Source: a bacterium
GTDB lineage: Bacteria; Hydrothermota; Tepidihabitantia; Tepidihabitantales; Tepidihabitantaceae
NCBI GenBank assembly: GCA_035505375.1
Contig: DATJQV010000086.1
Location: forward strand, 1-55,814
Length of the DNA stretch: 55,814 nt
Reading direction: 5' to 3'
Every line of letters starts with the position of its first letter. The stretch's first letter is position 1. The position numbers and the translations under genes were made by a program. Positions 1-7,969 of this stretch are shown piece by piece. The notes under the pieces are model-generated. The model had not been told where the DNA came from. It saw only the letters and a list, made by a program, of their open reading frames with translations, and searched no databases.

Positions 1-1
1 G

Positions 2-421
2 ATACCGATTCTTCAGGCAGTCCAGGAGGAGCAGGGCTTTCTTTCGGAGGACGCCGTCGTCAGCATCGGCCGACACCTGCGGATACCCGCAAGCAAGGTG
101 TTCGGCGTGGCGACGTTCTATAATCAGTTCCGGTTCCAACCTAAGGGCAAGTACCACGTAATGGTCTGCCGGGGAACTGCGTGTCACGTGAAGGGCTCGC
201 AGAAGGGACTGGAGATGGTCACCAAGCTTCTGAAGGTCGAGCCGGGCAAGACGACCCGTGACAAGCTGTTCAGCCTTGAGGTTGTGGCTTGCATGGGCGC
301 CTGCGGATTGGCGCCGGTCGTGAACGTCAACGGCCAGTTCTACGCCAAGGTGACGCCGCTCAAGCTGCAGCGGATCATCGAGGAGTGCCGGGCAAAGGAG
401 CGGGCCAATGTCAAAGCCTGA
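2..421 (+). CDS. hydC: HydC/NuoE-like [2Fe-2S] subunit of hydrogenase 1 (5' end outside window)
   Basis: This is a thioredoxin-like [2Fe-2S] subunit of the NuoE/HydC family, which in trimeric [FeFe] hydrogenases passes electrons to or from the flavin subunit. The frame is open from base 2 with no start, so the gene begins before the window. The family core VFGVATFYNQF is followed by the ligand pattern CRGTACHVKG and, later, CMGACGLAP, giving the four expected cysteines. It overlaps the next gene by 14 nt, which suggests translational coupling. The GTG inside the conserved VFGVATFY stretch is not a plausible start, because family members continue upstream of it. Confidence 0.93.
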   Translation: MPILQAVQEEQGFLSEDAVVSIGRHLRIPASKVFGVATFYNQFRFQPKGKYHVMVCRGTACHVKGSQKGLEMVTKLLKVEPGKTTRDKLFSLEVVACMGACGLAPVVNVNGQFYAKVTPLKLQRIIEECRAKERANVKA

Positions 422-3400
422 TGTGAACGTAGCCGGAGCCTGCTGGGACAAGCCCCCGATGCCGGCGCCCGAGCTGCTCAAGGCGCTGAAGTCCGGCCCG
501 TTTTCGACGCCGAACCAGGCGGGACTGATCGCCTCACTGCGACGCGAGAAGGTCACAAGGCCGGTGATATTCATCGGAACCGGAACCTGCGGACTCGGAG
601 CCGGCGCGGCCAAGACGGTCGAGGCCATCAAGGAATACCTCAAGAACAACAAGATTGACGCCGACCTGGTCGAGGTCGGCTGCGTCGGCATCTGCTCGGA
701 TGAGCCGATTGTCGACGTGCAGTTGCCGGGCCGAAACCGGGTCAGCTTCCGCACAGTGACGGCTGAGAAGGTCACGAAGGTGCTTGACGCAGTTCTTGGC
801 AAGAACGGCGACCTGGGCAAAGTGCCGGAACTTGTACTCGGCCAGTACCGGTGCGACTGCATCGGCCAGTGCGAGTGCGAGGAATGGGCCAAGGTGCCCT
901 ACGTGGATAAGCATCCGTTCTTCGTGCTACAGAAGCGCTGGGTGCTCGCCAACTCCGGACTCATCGACCCCAACAACATCGACGAGTACATTGCCCGGGG
1001 CGGTTACTCGGCCATGCACAAGGTGCTCCATTCGATGACGCCGGATGAGGTCTGCGAGGCGACGGTGAAGTCGGGCCTGCGCGGACGGGGCGGCGGCGGG
1101 TTCCCGGCCGGCAAGAAGTGGCAGATGGCGCGGGCCTCGGCCGGCGACCAGAAGTACCTCATCTGCAATGCCGATGAGGGCGACCCGGGCGCCTTCATGG
1201 ACCGCGCGGTGTGCGAGTCGGACCCGTTCCGGCTGCTAGAAGGGATGGTCATTGCCGCATACGGAATCGGCGCGACCAAGGCTTACATCTACATCCGCGC
1301 TGAGTACCCGCTGGCCGTGCGCAACCTCAAGGCCGCCATCATCAAGGCCAAAGAGTACGGCCTGCTCGGCGAGAACATCCTCGGTTCGCACTTCAACCTT
1401 GAGATAGTCATCAAGATGGGCGCGGGCGCATTCGTCTGCGGCGAGGAGACGGCCTTGATGCACTCGGTTGAGGGCAAGCGGGGCATGCCGCGACCGCGGC
1501 CACCCTACCCCACGACTTCAGGGTTGTTCGGCAAACCCACAGTCATCAATAACGTCGAGACATTGGCGAACGTGGCAGCCCTGATGCAGATGGGCTGGGA
1601 GAAGTTCGCTGCGGTCGGCACCCAGGGGTCCAAGGGCACCAAAGTCTTCGCGCTGTCCGGTCTCGTGAACCGCACCGGCCTTGTGGAAGTGCCGATGGGC
1701 ACGACTATCCGACAGGTGGTGTTCGATGTGGGTGGTGGGATACCGAATAACAAGAAGTGCAAGGCAGTGCAGATTGGCGGGCCGTCGGGCGGCTGCATTC
1801 CGGAGCCGCACATGGATGTCGCCTGTGACTACGAAGCGCTGAAGAACTTCGGCGCCATCATGGGCTCGGGCGGGCTCGTCGTGATGGACGAGAACACCTG
1901 CATGGTGGACGTGGCGAAGTTCTTTATGGAGTTCATTCAGAACGAGAGCTGCGGCAAGTGCATTCCGTGCCGCGAGGGCACGCGCAGGATGCTTGAAATC
2001 CTCCAGGCCATCACCCGGCCCCGACGCAAGGAAGAGGATACGGACGCGTTGCTCCGGTTCCAGGGCATCATGTACCTCAAAGAGCTGGGCGAGAACATCC
2101 GCAAGACCTCGTTGTGCGGGCTCGGCCAGACCGCGCCCAACCCGGTGCTTTCGACATTGCGTTGGTTCCGTGACGAGTATGAGGCGCACATCTTCGAGCG
2201 TCGCTGCCCGGCCGGCGCGTGTAAGGAATTGGTCGGCGCGCCATGCCAGACCGGCTGCCCGGTTGGCACCGAGGTCTGGCGCTATGTGGCGCATGTGGGC
2301 CGCGGCGAGTACTCCGACGCGTATCGCGTCATCCGCACCGCGAACCCATTCCCGTCGGCTTGCGCGCGGGTCTGCAACCACCCGTGTGAGGACGTCTGCC
2401 GCTGCGGCACGACCGGCGGCGAACCCATCGCCATCCGGACGCTCAAGCGGTTCGTTGTGGACACGGTGGACCCGTCGAGCTACAAGCCGGTGGTGAAGAA
2501 GGCGAAGCCGGACGCGCCCAAGGTGGCGGTCATCGGTGCCGGGCCTTCGGGCCTGGCTGCCGCGCATCAGCTTTCGCTCGCCGGCTACCCGGTCACAATC
2601 TTCGAGAAAGAGAAGAAGGCGGGCGGGATGCTTGTGTGCGCGATACCGGCCTATCGGCTGCCGCGCGAGACACTGCAGAAGGAGATCGACTCCCTGCTCA
2701 ATGAGAACATCGAGCTGAAACTCGGCAAGGCGCTGGGCCGCGACTTCACCATCGAGAGCCTGCAGAAAGACGGCTACAAGGCGATCTACATCGCAACCGG
2801 CTCGCACAAGTCGAAGAAGCTCGGGCTTGATGGTGAGGACGCACAGGGCGTCATCCCGGGCATCAAGTTTCTGAAGGCCTACAACCTCGACGGCGAGGAA
2901 CTCGCCAAGGGCCGCGTCGGCATTATCGGCGGCGGCAACTCGGCGCTCGACGCCGCGCGCGTGGCAATGAGGCAGCAGGCGGTGAGCGACGTTACTATCT
3001 TCTATCGCCGGACCCGGGCCGAGATGCCGGCGTACCCTGAGGAGATCGATGCCGCGCTGGAAGAGGGCATCAAGGTGGTCGAACTAGTCGCGCCGACTAG
3101 GCTGATCACCGAGGAAGTCGGAAGCCAAAAGCCAAAAGCCAGAAGCCAAAACGCAAGGCTCAAGGCGGTCGAGTTCATCAAGAACGAGTTGGGTGAGCGG
3201 GATGCCAGCGGCCGGGCCAGGCCGGTGCCGGTGAAGGGTTCCGAATACCAGGTCGAGCTCGATACGCTCATCGCTGCCATCAGCGAAGACCCCGAGTCCG
3301 AACCGCTGTCCGGCCTCTCGGTCGCGAAGAACGGATCTTTAGTCGTGAACGCCGAGAACTACACCGCGGGCCGGCCGGGTGTGTTCGGCGGTGGCGACGT

Positions 3401-3713
3401 GGTTACCGGCCCGAACACGGTCATCGACTCCATCGCCGCGGGCAAGAACGCGGCGATGATGGTTGACCGTTACCTGTCGGGCAAACAGATGAAGGTCCTG
3501 AAGCGGGTGAAACTGCCGACCGTCTATATCGAGCCGGTCGCCGAACCCGAAGAGGAAGGCGAGGCGGCACACCGGGTTGAGCACGCCCTGCTGGCGGCGC
3601 GCGAACGGCAGAAGAATTTCCGTGAGGTCGAACTCTGCCCGGGCGCGGAGGCGGCGCAGTGCGAGGCGCGCAGGTGCCTGCGTTGCGACGTCGAGTTTAC
3701 CCAGCCGATTTGA
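408..3713 (+). CDS. hydB: HydB/NuoF flavoprotein fused to GltD/NfnB-like NADPH oxidoreductase
   Basis: A 1,101-residue fusion. Domains in order: a thioredoxin-like domain (about 50-130; TCGLGAG, GCVGIC); a Cys-rich linker with C149, C151, C155 and C157; NuoF FMN/NADH core (about 195-430; GRGGGGFPAG, NADEGDPGAF, GAFVCGEETAL); SLBB; the N3-type [4Fe-4S] site (ESCGKCIPCREG plus TSLCGLGQ); then a GltD-like half with a two-cluster Fe-S domain (CPAGACKEL, CQTGC, CNHPCEDVCRCG), FAD fold (VIGAGPSGLAAA), NAD(P)H fold (GIIGGGNSALDAAR) and the C-terminal GGGDVVTGPNTV. Known: HydB uses NAD(H), and NfnB/GltD-type halves use NADPH. Inference: one polypeptide may connect both nucleotides to the hydrogenase. 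Bases 3118-3160 look like an in-frame short-repeat insertion in the GltD half. Confidence 0.9.
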   Translation: MSKPDVNVAGACWDKPPMPAPELLKALKSGPFSTPNQAGLIASLRREKVTRPVIFIGTGTCGLGAGAAKTVEAIKEYLKNNKIDADLVEVGCVGICSDEPIVDVQLPGRNRVSFRTVTAEKVTKVLDAVLGKNGDLGKVPELVLGQYRCDCIGQCECEEWAKVPYVDKHPFFVLQKRWVLANSGLIDPNNIDEYIARGGYSAMHKVLHSMTPDEVCEATVKSGLRGRGGGGFPAGKKWQMARASAGDQKYLICNADEGDPGAFMDRAVCESDPFRLLEGMVIAAYGIGATKAYIYIRAEYPLAVRNLKAAIIKAKEYGLLGENILGSHFNLEIVIKMGAGAFVCGEETALMHSVEGKRGMPRPRPPYPTTSGLFGKPTVINNVETLANVAALMQMGWEKFAAVGTQGSKGTKVFALSGLVNRTGLVEVPMGTTIRQVVFDVGGGIPNNKKCKAVQIGGPSGGCIPEPHMDVACDYEALKNFGAIMGSGGLVVMDENTCMVDVAKFFMEFIQNESCGKCIPCREGTRRMLEILQAITRPRRKEEDTDALLRFQGIMYLKELGENIRKTSLCGLGQTAPNPVLSTLRWFRDEYEAHIFERRCPAGACKELVGAPCQTGCPVGTEVWRYVAHVGRGEYSDAYRVIRTANPFPSACARVCNHPCEDVCRCGTTGGEPIAIRTLKRFVVDTVDPSSYKPVVKKAKPDAPKVAVIGAGPSGLAAAHQLSLAGYPVTIFEKEKKAGGMLVCAIPAYRLPRETLQKEIDSLLNENIELKLGKALGRDFTIESLQKDGYKAIYIATGSHKSKKLGLDGEDAQGVIPGIKFLKAYNLDGEELAKGRVGIIGGGNSALDAARVAMRQQAVSDVTIFYRRTRAEMPAYPEEIDAALEEGIKVVELVAPTRLITEEVGSQKPKARSQNARLKAVEFIKNELGERDASGRARPVPVKGSEYQVELDTLIAAISEDPESEPLSGLSVAKNGSLVVNAENYTAGRPGVFGGGDVVTGPNTVIDSIAAGKNAAMMVDRYLSGKQMKVLKRVKLPTVYIEPVAEPEEEGEAAHRVEHALLAARERQKNFREVELCPGAEAAQCEARRCLRCDVEFTQPI

Positions 3714-3721
3714 GGTGAAAG

Positions 3722-5449
3722 ATGAGTAATCTTACGATTGAGGTTAACGGCCGGAAGGTCGAAGCGAAGAAGGGCGAGACGATTCTCTCCGCCCTGAAAC
3801 GGGAAGGCGTGAAGGTCCCGACCCTCTGCTACCTCGAGAACCTGGCGCCGTCCGGTGCGTGCCGGATGTGCGTGGTCGAGGTCGAGGGGTCGGCCAACCT
3901 CGTGCCGTCCTGTTCGTTCCCGGTGGCCGAAGGGATGAAGATCAAAAGCAACTCGCCGCCGGTGATGGCGGCGCGGCGGACGATCATCGAACTGCTGCTC
4001 TCGAACCACCCGGATGACTGCCTTTACTGCATCCGTGGCGGCAACTGCCAGCTCGCGGAACTCGCCCAGGAGCACGGCGTGCGAACGCGGCGGTTCCGCG
4101 GCGAGAAGAACAAGCGCGAGAAGGACATCTCGGGCCCGAGCATCCAGCGCGACCCGGAGAAATGCATCCTTTGCGGTAAGTGCGTCCGCGTCTGCGAAGA
4201 AGTCCAGGGCGTTTCAGCCATCGACTTTGTCCAACGCGGGTCGAAGTCACTCGTGGGTACCGCCTTCAACAAGGGACTGAACGTCTCTTCCTGCATCAAT
4301 TGCGGCCAGTGCATCCTCGTCTGCCCGACCGGCGCACTCCACGAGCGAAGCTACGTGGAGGACGTGCTGAGCGCGCTCAATGACCCGGACAAGATAGTGG
4401 TGGCCCAGCACGCGCCCGCGGTTTCGGTTTCCCTCGCCGAGGAATTCGGGATGAAGCCGGGCGTCGATTTCGACGGCAAGATGGTCGCAAGCCTCCGGAA
4501 GATCGGGTTCGACCGGGTGTTCGATACGTCGTTCACTGCCGACCTGACAATCATGGAGGAAGGTTCGGAACTCGTCCACCGCATCAAGACCGGCGGCGTG
4601 CTGCCAATGATGACCTCCTGCTCGCCGGGCTGGATCAAGTTCGTCGAGCAGTTCTACCCGGATATGATGCCCAATCTTTCCACCTGCAAGTCGCCGCAGC
4701 AGATGATGGGCGCCATCTTGAAGACCTTCTACGCCGAGCGCGAGAAGCTCGACCCGAAGAAGATCGTGTCAGTTTCGATCATGCCGTGTACCGCGAAGAA
4801 GTTCGAGTGCCAGCGGCCGGAGATGGGACGCGACTTCAACCAGGACGTTGACTATGTGCTCACCACTCGTGAGCTGGCCCAGCTCTTCCGGATGACCGGC
4901 GTCGATCCGAACACGGTCGAGCCCGAGGCGGCCGACACGCCGTTCGGCGAGCGGTCGAGCGCGGGCAAGCTATTTGGCGCGTCCGGCGGCGTTATGGAGG
5001 CGGCGGTCCGCTCCGCCTACTTCCTGCTAACCGGGCAGGAACTGGCCGAGCTCAAGATGGAAGACCTGCGCGGCATGAAGGGTTCCAAGGAGGTGAAGGT
5101 GAAGATCGGCGACCTCGAAGTCGGGGCCGCGGTCGTATCCAACCTCCAGAATGCCCGCAAGCTGCTCGACGAGGTCAAGGCCGGCCGCAAGGACATCCAC
5201 TTCATCGAAGTGATGACCTGTCCGGGCGGCTGCATCAACGGCGGCGGGCAGCCCATCGGCGCGGACCTCGAAGCGGTCAAGGCGCGGATGAAGGCGCTCT
5301 ACCAGATCGACCGCGACGCGACCCTCCGCGTCAGCCACAAGAACAAGTGGGTCCAGCGGCTCTACGACGAGTATTTGGGAAAGCCGCTCGGCGAGCGCAG
5401 CCACAAGCTGCTCCATACCAAGTATGCCAAGCGCGACGTGATGGTCTAG
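3722..5449 (+). CDS. hydA: [FeFe] hydrogenase catalytic subunit HydA (hydrogenase 1)
   Basis: Catalytic subunit of an NAD-linked trimeric [FeFe] hydrogenase, 575 residues. Seen: an N-terminal [2Fe-2S] domain (C36, C47, C50, C64), a His-Cys3 cluster site (HPDDCLYC...GGNC), two [4Fe-4S] motifs (CILCGKCVRVC, CINCGQCILVC), then the H-cluster motifs TSCSPGW (C300), MPCTAKKFE and TCPGGCINGGGQP, and a small-subunit-like tail ending SHKLLHTKYAKRDVMV. All three H-cluster motifs are intact. TSCSPGW has Ser where many monomeric enzymes have a second Cys, and the same variant occurs in the second HydA. It lies 8 nt after hydB with AGGTGA before the ATG. No H-cluster maturase genes are in the window. Confidence 0.96.
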   Translation: MSNLTIEVNGRKVEAKKGETILSALKREGVKVPTLCYLENLAPSGACRMCVVEVEGSANLVPSCSFPVAEGMKIKSNSPPVMAARRTIIELLLSNHPDDCLYCIRGGNCQLAELAQEHGVRTRRFRGEKNKREKDISGPSIQRDPEKCILCGKCVRVCEEVQGVSAIDFVQRGSKSLVGTAFNKGLNVSSCINCGQCILVCPTGALHERSYVEDVLSALNDPDKIVVAQHAPAVSVSLAEEFGMKPGVDFDGKMVASLRKIGFDRVFDTSFTADLTIMEEGSELVHRIKTGGVLPMMTSCSPGWIKFVEQFYPDMMPNLSTCKSPQQMMGAILKTFYAEREKLDPKKIVSVSIMPCTAKKFECQRPEMGRDFNQDVDYVLTTRELAQLFRMTGVDPNTVEPEAADTPFGERSSAGKLFGASGGVMEAAVRSAYFLLTGQELAELKMEDLRGMKGSKEVKVKIGDLEVGAAVVSNLQNARKLLDEVKAGRKDIHFIEVMTCPGGCINGGGQPIGADLEAVKARMKALYQIDRDATLRVSHKNKWVQRLYDEYLGKPLGERSHKLLHTKYAKRDVMV

Positions 5450-5461
5450 AAGGTGACGAAA

Positions 5462-5854
5462 ATGGATACACCAAAGAAGATAATGGTCGTCGACGACGAC
5501 ATCGACCTGCTCGAACAGGTTGCGACGATCCTGGCTGGGGATGGCTACGAGGTCCAAAAGGCCCAGGGCCAGGAGGAGGCCGAAGAGCTGCTTACGGGCT
5601 TCATCCCGGACCTGGCGGTGCTCGACCTGATGATGGAGAACATGGATTCCGGTTTCGTCCTGTGTCACAACATCAAGAAGCTTTACCCCGGCACGCCGGT
5701 TATCATCCTGACCGCGGTCCAGGCCGCTACCGGTCTCGACTTCAAGGCCCGGTCCGCCGAGGCCGGCTCGTGGGTCAAGGCCGACATCCTGATGGACAAG
5801 CCGGTCCGGCCCGAGCAACTGAAGGCTGAAGTCAGGCGACTGCTAGCGAAATAG
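5462..5854 (+). CDS. Stand-alone response-regulator receiver protein
   Basis: A CheY-like receiver domain with no output domain, 130 residues. The acidic pocket VVDDDID, the phospho-acceptor D55 in AVLDLMM and the switch Thr in IILTAVQ are present. Between beta4 and the conserved Lys (MDKPV) it has a longer than usual segment containing ATGLDF and GSWVKADI. A second receiver, before hydrogenase 2, has a related but shorter segment. The ATG at 5462 was chosen because AAGGTGA ends 5 nt upstream; a GTG at 5453 would overlap that site. It follows hydA by only 12 nt, so it is very likely part of the hydrogenase operon and a partner of the kinases downstream. Confidence 0.9.
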   Translation: MDTPKKIMVVDDDIDLLEQVATILAGDGYEVQKAQGQEEAEELLTGFIPDLAVLDLMMENMDSGFVLCHNIKKLYPGTPVIILTAVQAATGLDFKARSAEAGSWVKADILMDKPVRPEQLKAEVRRLLAK

Positions 5855-5880
5855 GTCCTATATGACCTATAGGACCTATA
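5854..5880. repeat. Three tandem 9-bp units, also an inverted repeat
   Basis: Three consecutive 9-mers (GGTCCTATA, TGACCTATA, GGACCTATA) fill most of the 33-bp gap between the receiver and the sensory hydrogenase. The outer copies also form a perfect inverted repeat with 9-bp arms (5854-5862 and 5868-5876), so a small hairpin or operator is possible. A related 9-bp-phased tract lies inside the next gene. Confidence 0.8.
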
Positions 5881-5887
5881 CCCTGCC

Positions 5888-7942
5888 GTGACCCCTGAGC
5901 TCACCGGCCTTGTCCTGACGATACCGGAGAAGTGCCGGGTCTGCTACACCTGTGTGCGCGAGTGCCCGGCTAAGGCGATACGGATTCGCGCCGGTCAGGC
6001 CGAGGTCGTGCCCGAGCGCTGTATCGGCTGCGGCAACTGCGTCCGGGTCTGCTCCCAGCACGCCAAGCGGGTGTACGACTCCGCGACGCTCGTTCGCGGC
6101 CTGCTGGACCGGAATAGGACGGATCCGACGGATCGGTCTGATCGGACCGATGCTCCGCTGGTCGCCTGTGTCGCGCCGAGCTTCCCGGCCGAGTTCGGCA
6201 TCGCCGACTACCAGTCGCTTGCCGGCATCGACCACCGCCGGTTGGTCGGGATGATTCGCCGCCTCGGCTTCGACCGGGTCGTTGAGGTCGCCTACGGAGC
6301 AGACCTCGTTGCCCGACGCTATCGGAAGCTGATCTCCGAACAGCCGAACGCCCGTTTCATCGCCACCACCTGCCCGGCAATCGTCCTCTACGTTGAGAAG
6401 TACCATCCGGAGTTGGTGCCGTTTCTTGCCCCGGTAGTATCGCCCATGATCGCCACGGCTCGGGTCGTCCACAAGCGCTACGGCGCCGATGCCCGGGTCG
6501 TCTTCATCGGTCCTTGCATAGCGAAGAAGGCCGAGGCGGCGGCCGAACGCTACCGGGACGACGTCACCGCCGCGCTCACTTTCATGGAGCTGCGCCAGTT
6601 GTTCGAAGAACGCGGCGTGACTGCCGAGTCGGTCGAGCCCTCGGAGTTCGATCCTCCTCACCCGGGCAAAGGGATGCTCTTTTCGGTCAAGCGCGGTATC
6701 CTGCAGGCCGCGGGCATCGAGGAGGACCTGGTCGCGGGAGACGTGGTCGCCGCGGACGGCGGCTCGGAGTTCGGTCATGCCCTGCACGAATTCTCCGAAG
6801 GCCATCTCGACGTCCGCTTGCTCGAAGTGCTCTCCTGCAAGGGCGGCTGTATCATGGGCGCCGGGGCAGGCACACGCGCCCCGCTCTTCAGCCGCCGGGC
6901 CGCAGTGAGCCGCTATGTACGAGAGCGCCTGGCTGCAGGTGGAGCTCAGCCCGAATCCACCGACGTAGACCTTAACGCTTGGTTCTATCCCGACGAACGG
7001 TCGATGCCGATTCCATCACAGGACGAAATCGCATCCATCCTTACCCGAATGGGGAAAAAGGACCCGGGTGACGAGCTCAACTGCGGTGCGTGCGGGTACG
7101 AGACCTGCCGCGAGCACGCCATTGCCATCTTCGACGGGCTGGCCGAGAGCGAGATGTGTCTGCCCGCGACCATCGCCCGGCTGAACGAAGCCATCGGCGA
7201 ACTCGGCGTCACCAACCGTCAACTTGCCAGCGCCCAGCAGGCGCTGGTCCAGTCCGAGAAGCTCGCCAGCATGGGCCAGCTTGCCGCCGGTATCGCCCAC
7301 GAGGTGAACAACCCGCTCGGCGTCGTGTTGCTCTACAGCCAGCTCTTGCTCGAAGAGTGCGATCCGAACTCGGAGCAGTACGCAGATCTGAAGAAGGTCG
7401 CCGAGCAGGCGGACCGGTGCAAGAAGATCGTCTCCGGCCTGCTCAACTTCGCCCGCAAGAACCAGGTGAATCTCAAGCCGGTGAGAATCGACGAGTTCAT
7501 GTCGGCCTGCAGGCACGCGGTCGTGGTGCCGGAACGGGTCAAGCTGGTCATGGAGAGCCGGGTTGCCGACGCCGACATTGAACTCGACCCCGACCAGATG
7601 ATGCAGGTCTTCACCAACCTGATGAACAACGCGATTGAAGCGATGCCGGGCGAAGGAATCCTCACGGTCCGCGCCGAGGGCGACGCCGAATCGGTGCAGG
7701 TGAGCATCAGCGACACCGGCGTCGGCATACCCAAGGAGAATGTCAAGAAGGTATTCGAACCGTTCTTCACGACCAAACAGGGCGGCAAGGGTACCGGCCT
7801 CGGTCTTGCCATCTGCTACGGAATCGTCAAGATGCACCGCGGAAGCATCGTGGTTCAGTCGAATACCGACCCTAGGACCGGGCCGACCGGCACGACGATG
7901 ACTGTGAAGCTACCGCGTCACCCGCAGGGCGGACTGGAATGA
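5888..7942 (+). CDS. hydS: Sensory [FeFe]-hydrogenase fused to histidine kinase (HydS, group C1-like)
   Basis: 684 residues. Domains in order: two ferredoxin motifs (CRVCYTCVREC, CIGCGNCVRVC); an H-cluster-binding hydrogenase domain with divergent motifs TTCPAIV, GPCIAKKAEA and SCKGGCIMGAG; a [4Fe-4S] domain (NCGACGYETC, ending in a Cys near SEMC); a coiled stretch; then HisKA with H471 in GIAHEVNNPLG and a HATPase domain (NLMNNAIEAM, DTGVGIP, GKGTGLGL). Known: hydrogenase-kinase fusions are placed in the putative H2-sensing group C and are thought to signal rather than turn over H2 in bulk. The cluster-ligand cysteines are retained. The start is a GTG with no clear ribosome-binding site. A 9-bp repeat tract (6115-6150) encodes a T/S-D-R-rich linker between ferredoxin and hydrogenase domains. 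Confidence 0.9.
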   Translation: MTPELTGLVLTIPEKCRVCYTCVRECPAKAIRIRAGQAEVVPERCIGCGNCVRVCSQHAKRVYDSATLVRGLLDRNRTDPTDRSDRTDAPLVACVAPSFPAEFGIADYQSLAGIDHRRLVGMIRRLGFDRVVEVAYGADLVARRYRKLISEQPNARFIATTCPAIVLYVEKYHPELVPFLAPVVSPMIATARVVHKRYGADARVVFIGPCIAKKAEAAAERYRDDVTAALTFMELRQLFEERGVTAESVEPSEFDPPHPGKGMLFSVKRGILQAAGIEEDLVAGDVVAADGGSEFGHALHEFSEGHLDVRLLEVLSCKGGCIMGAGAGTRAPLFSRRAAVSRYVRERLAAGGAQPESTDVDLNAWFYPDERSMPIPSQDEIASILTRMGKKDPGDELNCGACGYETCREHAIAIFDGLAESEMCLPATIARLNEAIGELGVTNRQLASAQQALVQSEKLASMGQLAAGIAHEVNNPLGVVLLYSQLLLEECDPNSEQYADLKKVAEQADRCKKIVSGLLNFARKNQVNLKPVRIDEFMSACRHAVVVPERVKLVMESRVADADIELDPDQMMQVFTNLMNNAIEAMPGEGILTVRAEGDAESVQVSISDTGVGIPKENVKKVFEPFFTTKQGGKGTGLGLAICYGIVKMHRGSIVVQSNTDPRTGPTGTTMTVKLPRHPQGGLE
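6115..6150 (+). repeat. In-frame 9-bp tandem repeat inside hydS
   Basis: Four 9-bp units (TAGGACGGA, TCCGACGGA, TCGGTCTGA, TCGGACCGA) sit in phase with the reading frame and encode a (T/S)-D-x linker. The pattern resembles the intergenic 9-mers at 5854-5880. Conserved domains on both sides are intact, so the tract looks like an insertion tolerated in a linker. Confidence 0.7.
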
Positions 7943-7969
7943 GACCCGCGCCGAGAAAGCAGGTGTAGA

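Noticed and set aside
1518-2807. 429-codon open frame on the minus strand
   Set aside because: It lies wholly opposite the conserved HydB-GltD gene, has no family motif, and reflects the GC-rich codon pattern of the real gene.
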